From Chamaea fasciata (lineage: Eukaryota; Chordata; Aves; Passeriformes; Sylviidae), in the NCBI GenBank assembly GCA_029207755.1, contig JARCOQ010000006.1, positions 17,086,890 through 17,150,889 on the forward strand: a stretch of DNA of 64,000 nucleotides. The letters are read 5' to 3'. Each line of letters starts with the position of its first letter. Within the stretch, counting starts at the first letter, position 1. A program made the translations under genes and the position numbers. The notes under the pieces were generated by a model, which was not told the DNA's origin, searched no databases, and was given only the letters and a program-made list of their open reading frames with translations. Positions 1 to 12,600 of this stretch are shown in pieces.

Positions 1-1699
1 AATATTTGATGATGAAACAGAATGATTATAGACAGCAAATAGAACTTTAAGTGATTAAAGTGAAAATGTCAGGTATGTATTGTAAGAAAGGGTTCATCCT
101 ATCAAGAATTACATAGTGATTCATAGAGAAAGCCCTTTAGGCTTTCCAAGTGAGCTGAAGTCCTCCTCCTCTAGGTGAAAGCTGAAATTTACACTTAGAA
201 GATAAAACATTTATATGAAAGATAAAACCCCAATACTATGTCTTTAGTCATTTTATGAATAGTGCGTGTCTGAAACAATCTCTAAAATCAAGTTCTAAAA
301 ATTATTCTATGCTAACATTTAGCATTTCCTTTTATTCACACAATTACTGGATTTGAGGATATTCAGTGATGTCCCACTCAAAGAGCTATACCAAACTCTT
401 ACTATATACAGCAATTAAGTATCAAATTCAAAATTTCAAGAATCTTCATCTAATAGAAACTAAAAATTTCTCCTCAGTTTTATCTCACTAATATCTTTAG
501 TCTTGCTTCATCCATTTAATTACAAAACTTAAAGCATGTAAGATTTATAAGTACTATTCTACTGAGTAAGTGCTAACTTCAGAGAAGATGCCATGTTCAG
601 CTGAGCACTTAATTTGTATACTTAAATTGTATACTTTGGAATTACAGGTGATTAAAGGTTGTTTGGCCTTTTTAAGATAAAGTCACATCAGACCTGTAAT
701 CAGCTGGCTGTGAGTCATGCTTTGAGAATGTCAGCAAGCCCGTTTCTGCAGTGACCTTTTAGTTTCTGTCTTTCAGCTCTCTAGAGCCATTCTCCACAAC
801 TCCATATTTTGTCTACAATGCATGGGGAAGGCACAACCTCAGCCAGCAGAGAAGCTGCTGCAGGCTCTGTGGGGACTTTTCAGAAGTGGCCAGGTGTGCA
901 GAGTGGGCAGACTGGCTGCTTTCCTCACCTCTAGCCAAGGACTGCCCTTCCTTACCCGCTTAAATGGAGGCGAGCTTCAGCTGTGATGTTGCTAGGCTTG
1001 TCATACTACAATCTTACTAATTTACCAGTGTTCAAAATTTTATTCTTTTATATAAAATAAATTGTACATCTGCATTCATAGATACCACCACATAATTACC
1101 TCCTCCATCTCCCCAAATGTCCATATCCAACCAATCTGGGAAGCAAAGGTATATAAACCTCACTTAAACTAGAACCAAACTCCTACAACACAAAAAGTTC
1201 CCTTTTTTGAAAGCCGGGATTAGAAATTCAGTGTGTTCATTAAATTAGATGATTTTTTTCATGTTTTATATGTTAATCTTGAACTCCAAGGAGAATAGTA
1301 CTTCTCACAGATGTCTATGCTACTAATCTCTCTAATATCTGGCTACCGTGACCAAATAAAACCAACGCAAACTGATCCTTTGCTTTGCTCAGGGATATGA
1401 AAAGGCAGCAACACAAGACATCACAACAACAAGCTTCAGCAAGCAGCACAGTGCTAACACAGAAGTGGTCAAAATGTAATTAAGTAAAATGAACCAACTT
1501 AATAAAAAGTCATTGTTTCTTCCAACATCTGAAATATTTCTTAACCTACACAAAGCTTAAATTATTAGCATTTAAGGTGTTCTGATAACGCGTGAGATCC
1601 AATTAACAAGAGATGCCTCTGCCCAAATTAAGGTGCAAATGAGACCATATGCCAAGTCAATAGCATGCATTTAACAATGAACATGAGGCAGAAAGATAG
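1..1699. other. Downstream flank of ADGRA3, no gene seen
   Basis: AT-rich unique-looking sequence with stop codons in all frames. A slightly G+C-richer patch at about 780-980 shows no recognisable family. No RNA gene or coding exon was recognised. Confidence 0.6.
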
Positions 1700-2053
1700 A
1701 AGATTGTGTGTAGACTTCATAGCACCTTCCAGTATCTGAAGGGGCTTACAGGGAAGTCAGAAAGGGACTCTTTATCAGGAATTGTAGTGACAAGACAAGG
1801 AGTAAGGGGCACAAATTGGAAGAGGGGAAATTCAGGTTACAGATTAGGAAGAAACTCTTACTCTGAGGATGGTGAGACAGTGAAACAGGTTGCCCAGGGA
1901 AGTTGTGGATGCTCCACCCCTGGCAGGGTTCAAGGCCAGGTTGGATATAGCCTTGAGTAACCTGGTCTAGAGGGAGGTGTCCCTACTCATGGCAGGGGCA
2001 GTTTAAACTAGATTGTCTTTAAGATCCCTTCCAACCCATAACATTCTGTGATA
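1700..2053 (+). mobile_element. CR1 LINE, 5'-truncated 3' fragment
   Basis: The plus strand follows the CR1 3' region: the decayed end of the reverse-transcriptase frame (a stretch equivalent to TRSKGHKLEEGKFR), then the GTTGCCCAGG-like and GATGCTCCACCCCTGG segments, and GATCCCTTCCAACCCATAAC with the terminal ATTCTGTG. Several stops break the frame. CR1 copies are typically truncated at the 5' end, as here. Confidence 0.88.
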
Positions 2054-4359
2054 AAACCACCAAAACTTTTTTAGCCATAAACCACGGTGTGCTTATACCC
2101 TTTTCCTCTATACCCATGACACTTGTTTTTCAATGTCTGCTGCCACTAGTATGACAACACAAATATGCTCACTTTTATCATGGACGCAACCAGCCCTAAT
2201 TACTGCTGTTTCTGGTCTCTCCATTTTTTGTAGATAACACAAACTGCCCCCACTTTGTGTTACCTGCTTTCCTTTGTGTATCTGATTAATGATTGTAGCT
2301 ACTCTCTCACTGATCCACAGAAGGCAAAAATAAGCTTTCTGTGGTTTTTGTTTTGGGATTGGTTTTTTTTTTTTTTGCAGTGGAGCAATTTAGATGGTTT
2401 CTCATGTGAAATTTAATTACAATTCTGAAAGCAAGCTTACTTTACACTATTAGGAAGGAAGATGTGAAAAAACCTGAAGACTTTCTGTTTCTAACTTTCT
2501 TAATAAGATACTATATTGAATACCCCCTTTTTATGGAGTCTAATAATCTGCCTTCCACGTTTCTGTTACAGAAATCCTTTCAATTTAAGATGCTTCATTA
2601 AAAATGCAGCAGATGAGAGTATCATTGTGTTTGTCAAGACTGTATCAGAGAACGTCTTAATTTATCATCTGAGCCAAAGCACTTGTTAGACAAAAAGCAA
2701 ATGCAGCTATGTATATAGCAATGAGTGAACTAAGCATGTTTATTAGAGTGATGATTTAAGAAATATTTTGCATTAATGACCCTGTCTGTACCAAGGCTAG
2801 TCAGAGTTTATTAGATACTACAAGAAAAGCTTATTTTTTATCTCATCAAAACAGGGAAAACTATCAAGCTATGCAGAAGTATTACATACAGAATTGATTT
2901 TAAAGGTGAGTTTCAAGAAATACTAAACTGATTTTTGGATCCAAGCAAACCTATGAAAAGGGGGCAAGTGCTAAAAGCAATGGGCAAGCATATTCTAAAG
3001 GACAACCAATCCTAGCCTAAGTCCCTATCCTGCCTTGTTCAGATAATAAATAATCTATGGACCGTTTGAACATTTTTCTATATTATCCATGGAATACATT
3101 TTCCTGGCACTATAATTTTAAAGATAAAAAGTAGGCTTAAGTTATTTGCATGTGTACATACATTTGTTATGATAAAAAAGCACAGTATCGACACCTGACT
3201 AAATATAATGTAAGAGTATCTCAGTTTGAGCTACAGACTATGTATGAATTGCTCCTAGTTGTGCAATATACAGAATCACAGAATGTGGTATACAAATTCA
3301 TCTCAAGGGATGACTGTTTCTCCTGGCACACACCCTTACTGCCTGCAGTTCAGTTTTCATGACTTGCAGCATTTGGAATGGAATAGGATCAAGTTGCTGG
3401 TTTTGACTTCTAGGTCCAAAACTGCATTTCTGCCACCAAAAGGAACCCTCCTGCACCAAATAACAACCCACAAAAAGCAATTACAAAGCAGTCAGTTGTC
3501 TAAGATGCGTAGATACCTTATCAAATAGATTTAAAACAGATACTTGATATATACTTGTGTATTTAATTGTTTTTTCTTTGATAGTACCCATAAGCTCCTT
3601 TTTTCTGAGTGTCTATCCTTATGGTAGCTGTAAGGCGGGATACAAGCTAAAAGCTACTTCTGAAACCAGGAAAATAGAATAGCAATCAAAACTGAGTCAT
3701 ACACTGTCAAAATGTTCCTAAAAGAATTCTTAAATGGTAACTACCCACAAGAAGTAAAAATAGAACCCAAACTCTAACAACACTGTCCTATTGCAGAGGT
3801 TTGTACAATGCATCCAGGATTAGTTCGCACTAACAAACTACTAGAGGCTGCAGTAAATCTGGCAAGCAGTAACTAGACGTATCTGAACAAGTTTACAAAT
3901 TATTTACCACAATACTTGAGTATGGATAATGTTAGATCTGTATCGTAACTCAGATACGCTTAACTAAAACAACCGAAAGTGGCAAGTCTGAAATAGGTAG
4001 CCAACTAACCAAGCATATACAATCCAATTCCATTTGTTGCCTAAAGGCTGAGTTGTGGTATCAGTATTAGATTATGCAGAAGCATTTTTTCCTATTTAAT
4101 ACACACAGCTTTAGCAAAACACAGGTACAACCTCAAGCACCACTCTGCAACTACTACTTCAAATTGGTCACAGCAGCAGGATGATACAAAATACAATCTT
4201 GTTTACACTGAGGTGTCAACAATTTAAGTGTAGAAAACTGTAACTTCAGTATTTTCTTTAGTAATGGAAGCTCATAAGTTTCAGATAATGAAACAGTAAA
4301 ATCAATATGACATTCACTGCAGTAATATTTTAAAAACCCAACAAATAAGTGCAACTTTG
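2054..4359. other. Downstream flank between CR1 copy and ADGRA3 3' end
   Basis: AT-rich sequence with a T-run near 2360. No coding exon or RNA gene was recognised. The short open frames around 3150-3530 overlap one another on both strands and look accidental. Confidence 0.6.
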
Positions 4360-4693
4360 GGCTGCTGGGGAAAATACTATTTATTATACATTTAAATACA
4401 AATTTGAAATGTGTTGTGGACACATCCTGCAGGGTTACAGGTAAAAAAATGTACAAAGTTGTGTTCTGCATCTCACAAGACTGACACTTCAAAAAAAAAA
4501 TTCACAAAATACCAAGGAAGAGTTCATCTTTGTAAGAACAGCAAAGGTAATAACGCATAAATTTTTTTGCTTGGCGTATTATCTTTGTTCCCTCCCTGCA
4601 TAAAGTACCTAGTTTGTAAACAGTCTTTAAAAGTGTTAATAGCTTTAAGGAATGTGTAATCACAGTTTATATGGATTCATCCCACAAAGAATG
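4360..4693 (-). other. ADGRA3: ADGRA3 3' untranslated region (probable)
   Basis: The sequence after the stop is AT-rich and noncoding. The end is set by the AATAAA signal at 4380-4385 plus about 20 nt and is therefore approximate. A further ATTAAA at 4095-4100 would give a longer transcript. An open frame of 112 codons on this strand (4154-4492) is an accident of the UTR and has no recognisable domain. Confidence 0.6.
4380..4385 (-). terminator. ADGRA3: Candidate poly(A) signal AATAAA for ADGRA3
   Basis: The minus strand reads TAATAAATAG about 310 nt past the stop codon. It is the first canonical hexamer found after the stop and is the preferred candidate. ATTAAA at 4095-4100 is a second possibility. 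Confidence 0.55.
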
Positions 4694-5936
4694 CTACACA
4701 GTAGTTTCGTGTTTCCATAACCCAGTTCTAATATTACCAGTACTGTCCGCAGTGAGCATAGGTCCATCCTGTCCACTGCTTTTAAGTGGTCCATTCTGGA
4801 TGGCTAAATTTAAGCCGTAAGATTTTTGTTGATTTTCAAGCTCGGCCGCTATTGGTTTCCTTAGGATATCTTTTTTGTTGTTGGTAGCTATTGTTTTCTC
4901 TGTATTTCTGCTACTTTTTGGAAGTGTACTGCAAGCATCACTGCTGTCTTGTTGGGACTGGTTATACTGACGTTCTCTGTAGGCCAAATAGGCTCTTCGG
5001 CTCCTCGAGTGCCCCTCGCTGTTGCTCTGGCGAGTTTTGGGTAAGCCATTTTGCACACTTCCTTCCACACTCGTGGGAACATCATAAGCATATTCCCTCA
5101 GCACTGCAAGCCTGCTGGCACGATGGCCCTTGCTCCTGTTCTTATGGTGCCGGCTTGGGTGTCCGTTTGTCCGAAACTGTACGTCTAATGGAGCTACATG
5201 CATTTTGATATCATTATCTACTGAATGTTCGGTCAGACTGTTATCAAGTTGAGGACCTGTGTTCAACGGCAGAGAAGTAGGGTGGCACTGAGCTGCTGCA
5301 GCTTGTAAGTTAGTTAGTTTACAACCTTGAGACGAGTTTTTTAAGCTTGAGGCACTTTTATTTGTGCATGAGGATTCTGCACTACTGTTGGTGCATTTCG
5401 GGGCCTCTCCGTTGGTTCCACTGGAACTGGAGGGTGGCACATTTACTTGCACTGAATATGTACTCCTTCCTGGGCAGCAAGCTGTTATCCAAGCATGCCT
5501 GACATCTTCCCTGTTAATGCAATGGTGCACCATAAGAAAGGCACTGAGGCTTAAGCATGTTGCCCCAAAAAAACAGCTGAAGATCAGGTCCATAGGATAA
5601 TACAGGGAGACAGACAGAGCTCCAAAGATCCACAGCGTAACATACAGAACCAAAGTAAGGCCCACTCCCAGAAGCTGTGCTGGAAAACTGTGCTCGTTCT
5701 CCAAAGCAGATGTGGACACCAGGGACACTGACAGTGAATCCTGGTGGGCCAGCTCCCCGTGTTCGTTGGTGGCCAGACGCTGCTGCTCCTCAACAGGTTC
5801 CTTCAGCTCGTATTTGCGTTCAGGATGACGCTTTAGTTGTATGAATATGCTGAGAAAATACATACAGTTTATGAAAACTATAAAACTAGCAGGTCCATAA
5901 AATGCTCCTAAGCTAGGTTCCCAAGCCATCCAGCAA
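4694..5936 (-). CDS. ADGRA3: ADGRA3 exon 19: helices 5-7 and cytoplasmic tail
   Basis: The last coding exon, 1243 nt (residues 911-1324 and stop). It begins with [10 protein letters not shown] (Cys912 of the second extracellular loop). Helix 5 is about 921-945, helix 6 about 997-1020 and helix 7 about 1025-1051. The third intracellular loop is long and acidic. The tail of about 270 residues is rich in Ser and Asn, has basic patches ([26 protein letters not shown]) and ends HETTV, a class I PDZ ligand that in the family binds Dlg proteins. The acceptor is CTTTTGCAG|T. A longer open frame extending to 5971 is intron read-through. Confidence 0.98.
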
Positions 5937-6594
5937 CTGCAAAAGAAACAAACCAAAGAATAAATTAACATCTCGCACTAGCCACTTATGCTTTCTCAGT
6001 TCATTGAAATGATCTTGTCTGTGCTACATTTTCTGGAAGAATCAAAATTCATTGTAACAAGTATTCAGAGAAAAGCAAGCCTAAGAAATCTTATGACGAA
6101 CTCTCACTTATAGGGTACTTACTAAGGTGCATTAGGTCTGCTGCCATAATTTCTGATGTTTGCTGCAGCTGTTATTCCACAAACTATGATAGGGATCCCT
6201 CCACCAATAAGGTAGAACCTAAAAAATAAAACCAATTTATCAGCAGCTGCTTAAGTGCAATGGATTTTTTTTTTCCTTTTTTTGAATTTTTTAAATTTTT
6301 TTTTTATTTCCTAAGTCTTCCTCACTACAGTTTTTCTCCTCCTGCTGTAAGCTGCCTCTCTCTCAAAGCTGCTCACTCCCACCTCCCACTCACAGACACT
6401 GAACAAAAGTATACAGCGTTAGAAGGGAGAAACAAAAGCTCTCAGTCAGAAGCTGTAAACTGCTGGAAAAGAGTAAGAAAACTTAGAATGAAAATACTAA
6501 GTGGTATGTCCTGTGTTCCAGAGATCAACTTGCCTAATATTGTATAACTGTTATTTCAAATTTTTTTGGGTGCAGGAATTCAGCAGATGGCAGG

Positions 6595-6635
<41 letters not shown>

Positions 6636-9600
6636 ACTATTTTTAATGGACTCAGTAATTTTATAATATACACTTCCCAGCTCCCTGTGGTGGTATTAAT
6701 GAAAACTGTACACTTTCAAGAAGAAAAAGGGCCTATGTTGTTGGAGTATCTAATTTTTCATTCTGATTTCTATGAATTCACACTGAATTCATTAGTGGCA
6801 GATCAATGATTACTGATAATCATTCAAATTAACAGCACTCAGTCCTGCAGCTTATACTAAGCCAGCCCAAAGTCAGATCAGAACACAAAAGTGAAAACTC
6901 TTACTGTGACATGTGGGTGAGCATTTATTTTTTATAAACAGGAGACACCTATTGTGGTGGTCCTGGACTTTTCCACAGCATTTCTGATAATTCATCAGAA
7001 ATTGCTCCTGTCTCACTTGAATCACAAAACAACAGTCTAAAGCCAATTACAACTTTATTGGAAATCAAGATACACTGAATTTATTATTTAGTTGCTGAAT
7101 TCTATGAAGATCAGATTCTGACATTGGTTCATTCTGTATCTTGATGCAGCAACCAGGAGCTGGCCAGACAAAACAAATCTTTGTACAGGGACTACATTAT
7201 GGGTAGTTTTATTTTGAACCTAAGTTTAAAAGACAACTGAAAAAAAAAATCCTTCTGTGACCTTTCCATATAAAAACATCACACATCTATCTGACTGAGG
7301 AAATTCCTGATCCGCAGGTAGTTGGACACTGAATAAGTCTGAAAAATATAAAAAATGTTTGCTCCGTTCTTGTCTTGGATATTTGGCTCCAGAGCTACTG
7401 CCAGTGTCAGAGATGAGGTGTTCACACCTGAAATGGCATGTTTATGTCTGCGCAGAGCCGAGCCTGTGTGACTGGTAATTTTAGTGCAATGTTTTCCAAA
7501 GCAGAAACTTCATAATAAATAATAAGGGATAAAAATGTTTGTAAGTAGAACTTAAAATGTTACTTGAAGATAATCAGAAAAACACTTCTGTTTTTCTGCA
7601 GCCCCTGTACTTTCAAAATCAAGCTCTTTAAATGTTCGCCAGTAACTAATCAAAGTTAATCAACTTCTGCCACCTTGTGGAGAATTTTAGTGTAGCAGTT
7701 TTTAATTAATACCAGAAGCTCAGGAGGCAACATGAACAAGGTATATCAGTATTTTTTAGTAAGAACATTTCACATATGTGAATTTAACAGAAAATTAGTT
7801 TGTCTCATTTCTGGGATTTCAAAAATGACAAGTCTAGGAGGAACACCTCACAAAGAACAATATTTTCATTTGATAATGAGTGACACCCCTATTTTTCAAA
7901 TAATTTATAAACAGTCTTTGGAAAATATATTTAAATTTATTTACTTAAATTGTAGTGTTTGTTAATTGTGTTAACAGTTCTTCACATTTTTTCTTCTGAG
8001 CATTTAATGGGTTGTGCTGCTATTCAACGTCCTCTAATCAAACCTTCATTAATTTTCTAATTTACAAATCAGCAACCCAGCATTGCATCTGTAATACACT
8101 AAGACCAATAGTCTTTCAGCTCACCCTCCTTAACATAACAATGAGGAACAGCAAAATCTGAAAGGAACTTTACAGACTTGAAGAGAACACAAGGGGACAG
8201 AATATAAATGTAGCAACCTGGGAAGTAAGGAGCCACAGAAGCAAACAACTCACCTCAGCATTGGCCTGGGTGGAGGAGGTGGCTCATCAGGATCCTGACA
8301 CCTTTTTGCTTTTTTGGTTACCTGCTTGTAGATATTACGAGATGTCACTCCCAGCCACAATACTGTTGCAAGAGTGGAATAATGGAGAATTATCCCAACC
8401 TTAAAACAAAAATAGACAACAAAAAAAGAATTAACCCCCAAATATTTCCTTTCTACTAAGTTAATACAGTAATCATTAAACTCACAACTCCCCATAAAGC
8501 TGAAATTTTCAAAAGCTCTATTCAAGAGAAAAAACGTATGTGCATGTGTGCACACACGTAGGAGAAAGATCAGGGATGTATTTCATTGCAGCACTTTGGA
8601 CCATCAAACTAATAACTCCAGTAAATTCAAACAAAAAGCATTATGGAATATTACAGTGAGGGACTTGAAAATTTTTTTAATCACTGGATTAAAAAAAAAT
8701 TTAGAAAATTCACTGACATTTTTTGAAAGCAGCAATTGTTGTTATACTGAAACACTGGAATGGAATTGAGATGGCCAAGTCTTAGAAGGGCAAACGATCA
8801 AAAAGGAGTGTCACTAAAGCATGGGGGCTTGAAACACTTTTCTCCCCTCCCCTTTGGTTATACAGAAAAAATGGAAATAGGTATTTTAATTTACAGGCCA
8901 CGAAAATCAGATATCACGTGGCCTGTAAAGGACACATACAGGCCTATAAAATAATTCCATAGTAAGTCTCAAAAACAGAAATAACCAATAAAACTCAGTT
9001 TCTGTGGTAGCATTTGGGGAAAAAAAATCTGCTGCACATTTTAAAAGGACATACAGTGATAGGAGGAATGACTTTAAAGTGAAAGACAGCTGATTTCTAT
9101 TAGATGTAGGAAAGTTCGTTTTTTATAATGAGGGTGGCAAAGCAGAGGCACAGGTCGCCCAGAGAGGTATTTGATGCCCCATCCCTGGAAATACTGCAGG
9201 TCAGGTTGGATGGGGCACTGAGCAACCTGACCCAGTTGAAGATGTCTGTCTTTACTGCAAGGGTGTTGAACTAGATGACTTAAAAGCAAAACATTAATTT
9301 TTTGTCCAATTTTATATTTTGATGAACGCCTATACAGCGTGACAGTTCTGTAAGAGGCAAGGGGGCACATACATACAAAGGACTACAAAACCAGTAACTT
9401 TTACTTACTGCTTGGCAAATACTGGCATTCCTGGTCTGAGTTATGCCTCCAATAAACACCACACATGTCAGAAAAATATGAAAGCTCAAGTTAACTAACA
9501 TATGCCAGCTTTTAACACTGATCCTGATCACACTGTTAAAGGAAAGAAATTAGACAATATAAAACACAGCTACATTACTGTTTTCAGAAATTAGCAAGAC

Positions 9601-12600
9601 AATCTTGTGATAAACGACATTTAATTCCTGCAAATGACTGTTTGACTACCACATACTTTGTAATCAAATACGATCTCTGGACTTTATCACAAGAAATTAA
9701 AACGCCCACCTATTACCAGCTTTATACATCTATTTGGGGCCTGCTTTAAAAATTTTAGGATTCAGGCTTTCACATCAACAGAAATGTAAAAGGCTGAACA
9801 GTTTGTTAAATTCTATCATTATACTTGAATGGCCTCTTCTTTCATCATGAAGCAAAATGAAGAATTAAAGGAGAGACATGGTTATGAGAGCTAAATTATC
9901 ATACTCAAGAAAGATAAAATAGCTACTTGCCTAACTGTTAGTTTGCATCAACAAATTTTATGGGGAAAAAGCATTGAAAGCGTATTACTATATCATGCTC
10001 TAATAAAAAAGAAAAGATAGTCCTAAGCATGATCAAAGTAATTTTCTGAGTCTGGTAATTTTGATTCCTACCTGTGATGGTATATGTAACTGATCATGAT
10101 CATCAACAGGCACATCAGCAAAACCATGGCAGTGGCATAAATTACTGGATGCAGAAGATCAGCTGGTTGTGTATATAATTCAGCTCCAGCCAAGTCCTGA
10201 CAACAAAAACAGTAACATTAGTCTTCTGTATCTATATTTTGAGGGTGGGGGAATGACAAAAGGAACACAAGAAGTCATAGACACCTTCTAGATGAAATGT
10301 CTTCCTTCCCTTCCTGCCTGTCCTGAAACAACTCTCCAGTTATTTATTTGTTATTTCTGGGTTTCTTCTGAAATTATCTGCTTTTCTGGCTGACCTTTAT
10401 AAAGGCAGTCACAATTCTTATAGAACAGTTCAACTTCATATATTCTTGAGCATACAGAGAGGTAAGCAGTTTATAGAAACACACCGTTTTTTTAACCTTA
10501 AAATATCTGTATGTGCAGATGTGTAGTAACTTAGTTACAGTTGTGATTATCTTCTTTAACAGCCCAACGAACATCACAGGAAGTGCCCTCAGCAAGTCTG
10601 TAGATAATGTTATAGACTGGGGGACTGATTAACAGATTGGAAAATAATCAGAGGGACATTGGTGAGACAGAGAAATGGGTTGATAAAATATCATGGAATT
10701 TAGGAACGGAAAACGTTAAAGGATCTGCATCTGGAATGGAATAACCCCATGCACATAAAAATAGAGGCTAGGCATTGAACTGATTAGAAAACAACCTGAG
10801 TTAGTGATAGACAAAAGCTGACCACAAGTCAGCAATGTCACTTGCAGCCCAAGGCCACACTTTGCTGTGTGAGCACTGACACAGCAAGTGGGTGAGCTGA
10901 TCCTTCCCTTCTGCTGAGCACTGAGACCTCCCTGCAGAACTCACAGTATCAGGCTCCCCAGCACCAGAAAGACACTGACATACTGGATGGAGCAAGTCTA
11001 ACAGATCACCAGGATGATTAAGCAGGCTGAAGCATACAGTGTCTGAGGCTGAAGAAGATGTCTTTTATCTTTAAGAAGAAAAGGAAGTGGGGAGTAATCT
11101 CATTATTTATATTAGACTACCTACTGGGATGGTATAAAGAAGACCAAGTCAAACTCTTTCAAACTCTTCTTGGAACCGAACCATCCAATAATGAAAGGAA
11201 ACTGACTATCAGCAACACAGAAAATTCTCATTAGATACAGGAGAAAAATTCTGAAGTGGTCACATACTGCCTAGAGAGAGACTGTGTCCTTGGAGATACA
11301 GCTTGACTGAATATGACCTGGAGCAGTAAGATTTGATTTTAAAGGCAGTCAAGCTTTGAGCAGGTTAACTGGACCAAATGGCACCAGATGTTCCTACCAG
11401 ACTGTTATTCTACGACTACTGTTTGACCAGAATAGATAGTTGATAACTCTAAGAGAATTCAACAGCTCTAGAGCATCAATTAAATTTTCGGAATTCACCC
11501 CAGAATGACATTTTCATTTTCTCAAAAGAAGAAATAATTCTGTTTGGAAGCAGTTACACTTTACCGGAGTTCCAGGAGTGGGGAGGGGACACAGACATAA
11601 CAACTCAAAAGAATCTCTAGTCCCCAGCACAAAATACAAAATTTACTTAGCTATGATTAGTGAAAAAAAATCTATTAAAAATAATTTTTTGGAATGGACA
11701 GGATACAGAAAAGTCTCTCCCCTAGAATTCTCAGTGAGTCTTGTTAAACTTCTGGAATTGGCAAAGTTCAAAAATGTCCTGAGGAAAAGGAGAAAAAACA
11801 TAGCATTTAGAAAGAACAGTAAAAGATTAGGAGGAAGTTTCAGTCTGTTTTGAGAAAAAGCAGTGATATTTTTAAGCTTAGAATCGGTAATCTGATTTCA
11901 TGGACAGGAAAAGAGTTTTTGAATTGAGGCTTACAATTAAATTAGAGTCAACAGTCTCTTCACCATACCTTCAATTGTCCTTTCATCACAATATAAATTC
12001 GTTATTCCTAACTAACTCAACAACCTTATTTCAACCTAATTTAATCAGGTTGCCAGTTTGATTCTTATCTATTTGCTTTTCTTTGGCACCTGGAAAAGGA
12101 TCTTAAGAATTTATGCCTCAGGCAGCCAGTGTCATCTGATTTCAACACTCCCATGGCCTGGTTGTTATGCAGCTGGGGATCCCTGAGAACTCATTGCGCT
12201 GTTAGAAGCATAAGCAAATCTTTTGTCATACCTGGCCCATGAGTACCAGGCAACAGAAACTACAGGACAATTCTGGTTGCTGCTTCCAGACTGGTGTCAG
12301 GTAACAAGATCTCATGTATGGATCTAATATTCTAAAACATCTGAGGAAACTCAGCATATGCCTTGCCTAGATAGCCAAGGCCTTGCCCCAATAACCAATG
12401 GAATAAATCAATGGAATTCTTTACCCATTGCACTGACATCTTTCAGCAGACCTAGTAAAAGGAGTAAGGGGAGCTAATAATGTTATTTCTGAGCTAAACT
12501 GATCATAAATAATTATTAAGTAAAAAAGAATATCAGTACAGTAACAGTAGAGATGGCATTAAGAGTACTGGGGAGTTTATAGTTAATTAGCAGAACTCTT

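Larger units (their letters stand above)
8400..9408. other. ADGRA3 intron 16
   Basis: 1.0 kb, GT-AG. It contains a small hairpin at 8891-8928 and a CR1 fragment at 9112-9290. Confidence 0.85.

Noticed and set aside
3275..3300. Possible antisense CR1 3' end (CAGAATCACAGAATG)
   Set aside because: Only about 15 bases resemble the CR1 terminus, and the following sequence does not continue as CR1.
4154..4492. 112-codon minus-strand open frame
   Set aside because: It lies in the ADGRA3 3' UTR and beyond the likely poly(A) site, with no recognisable domain or conserved start.
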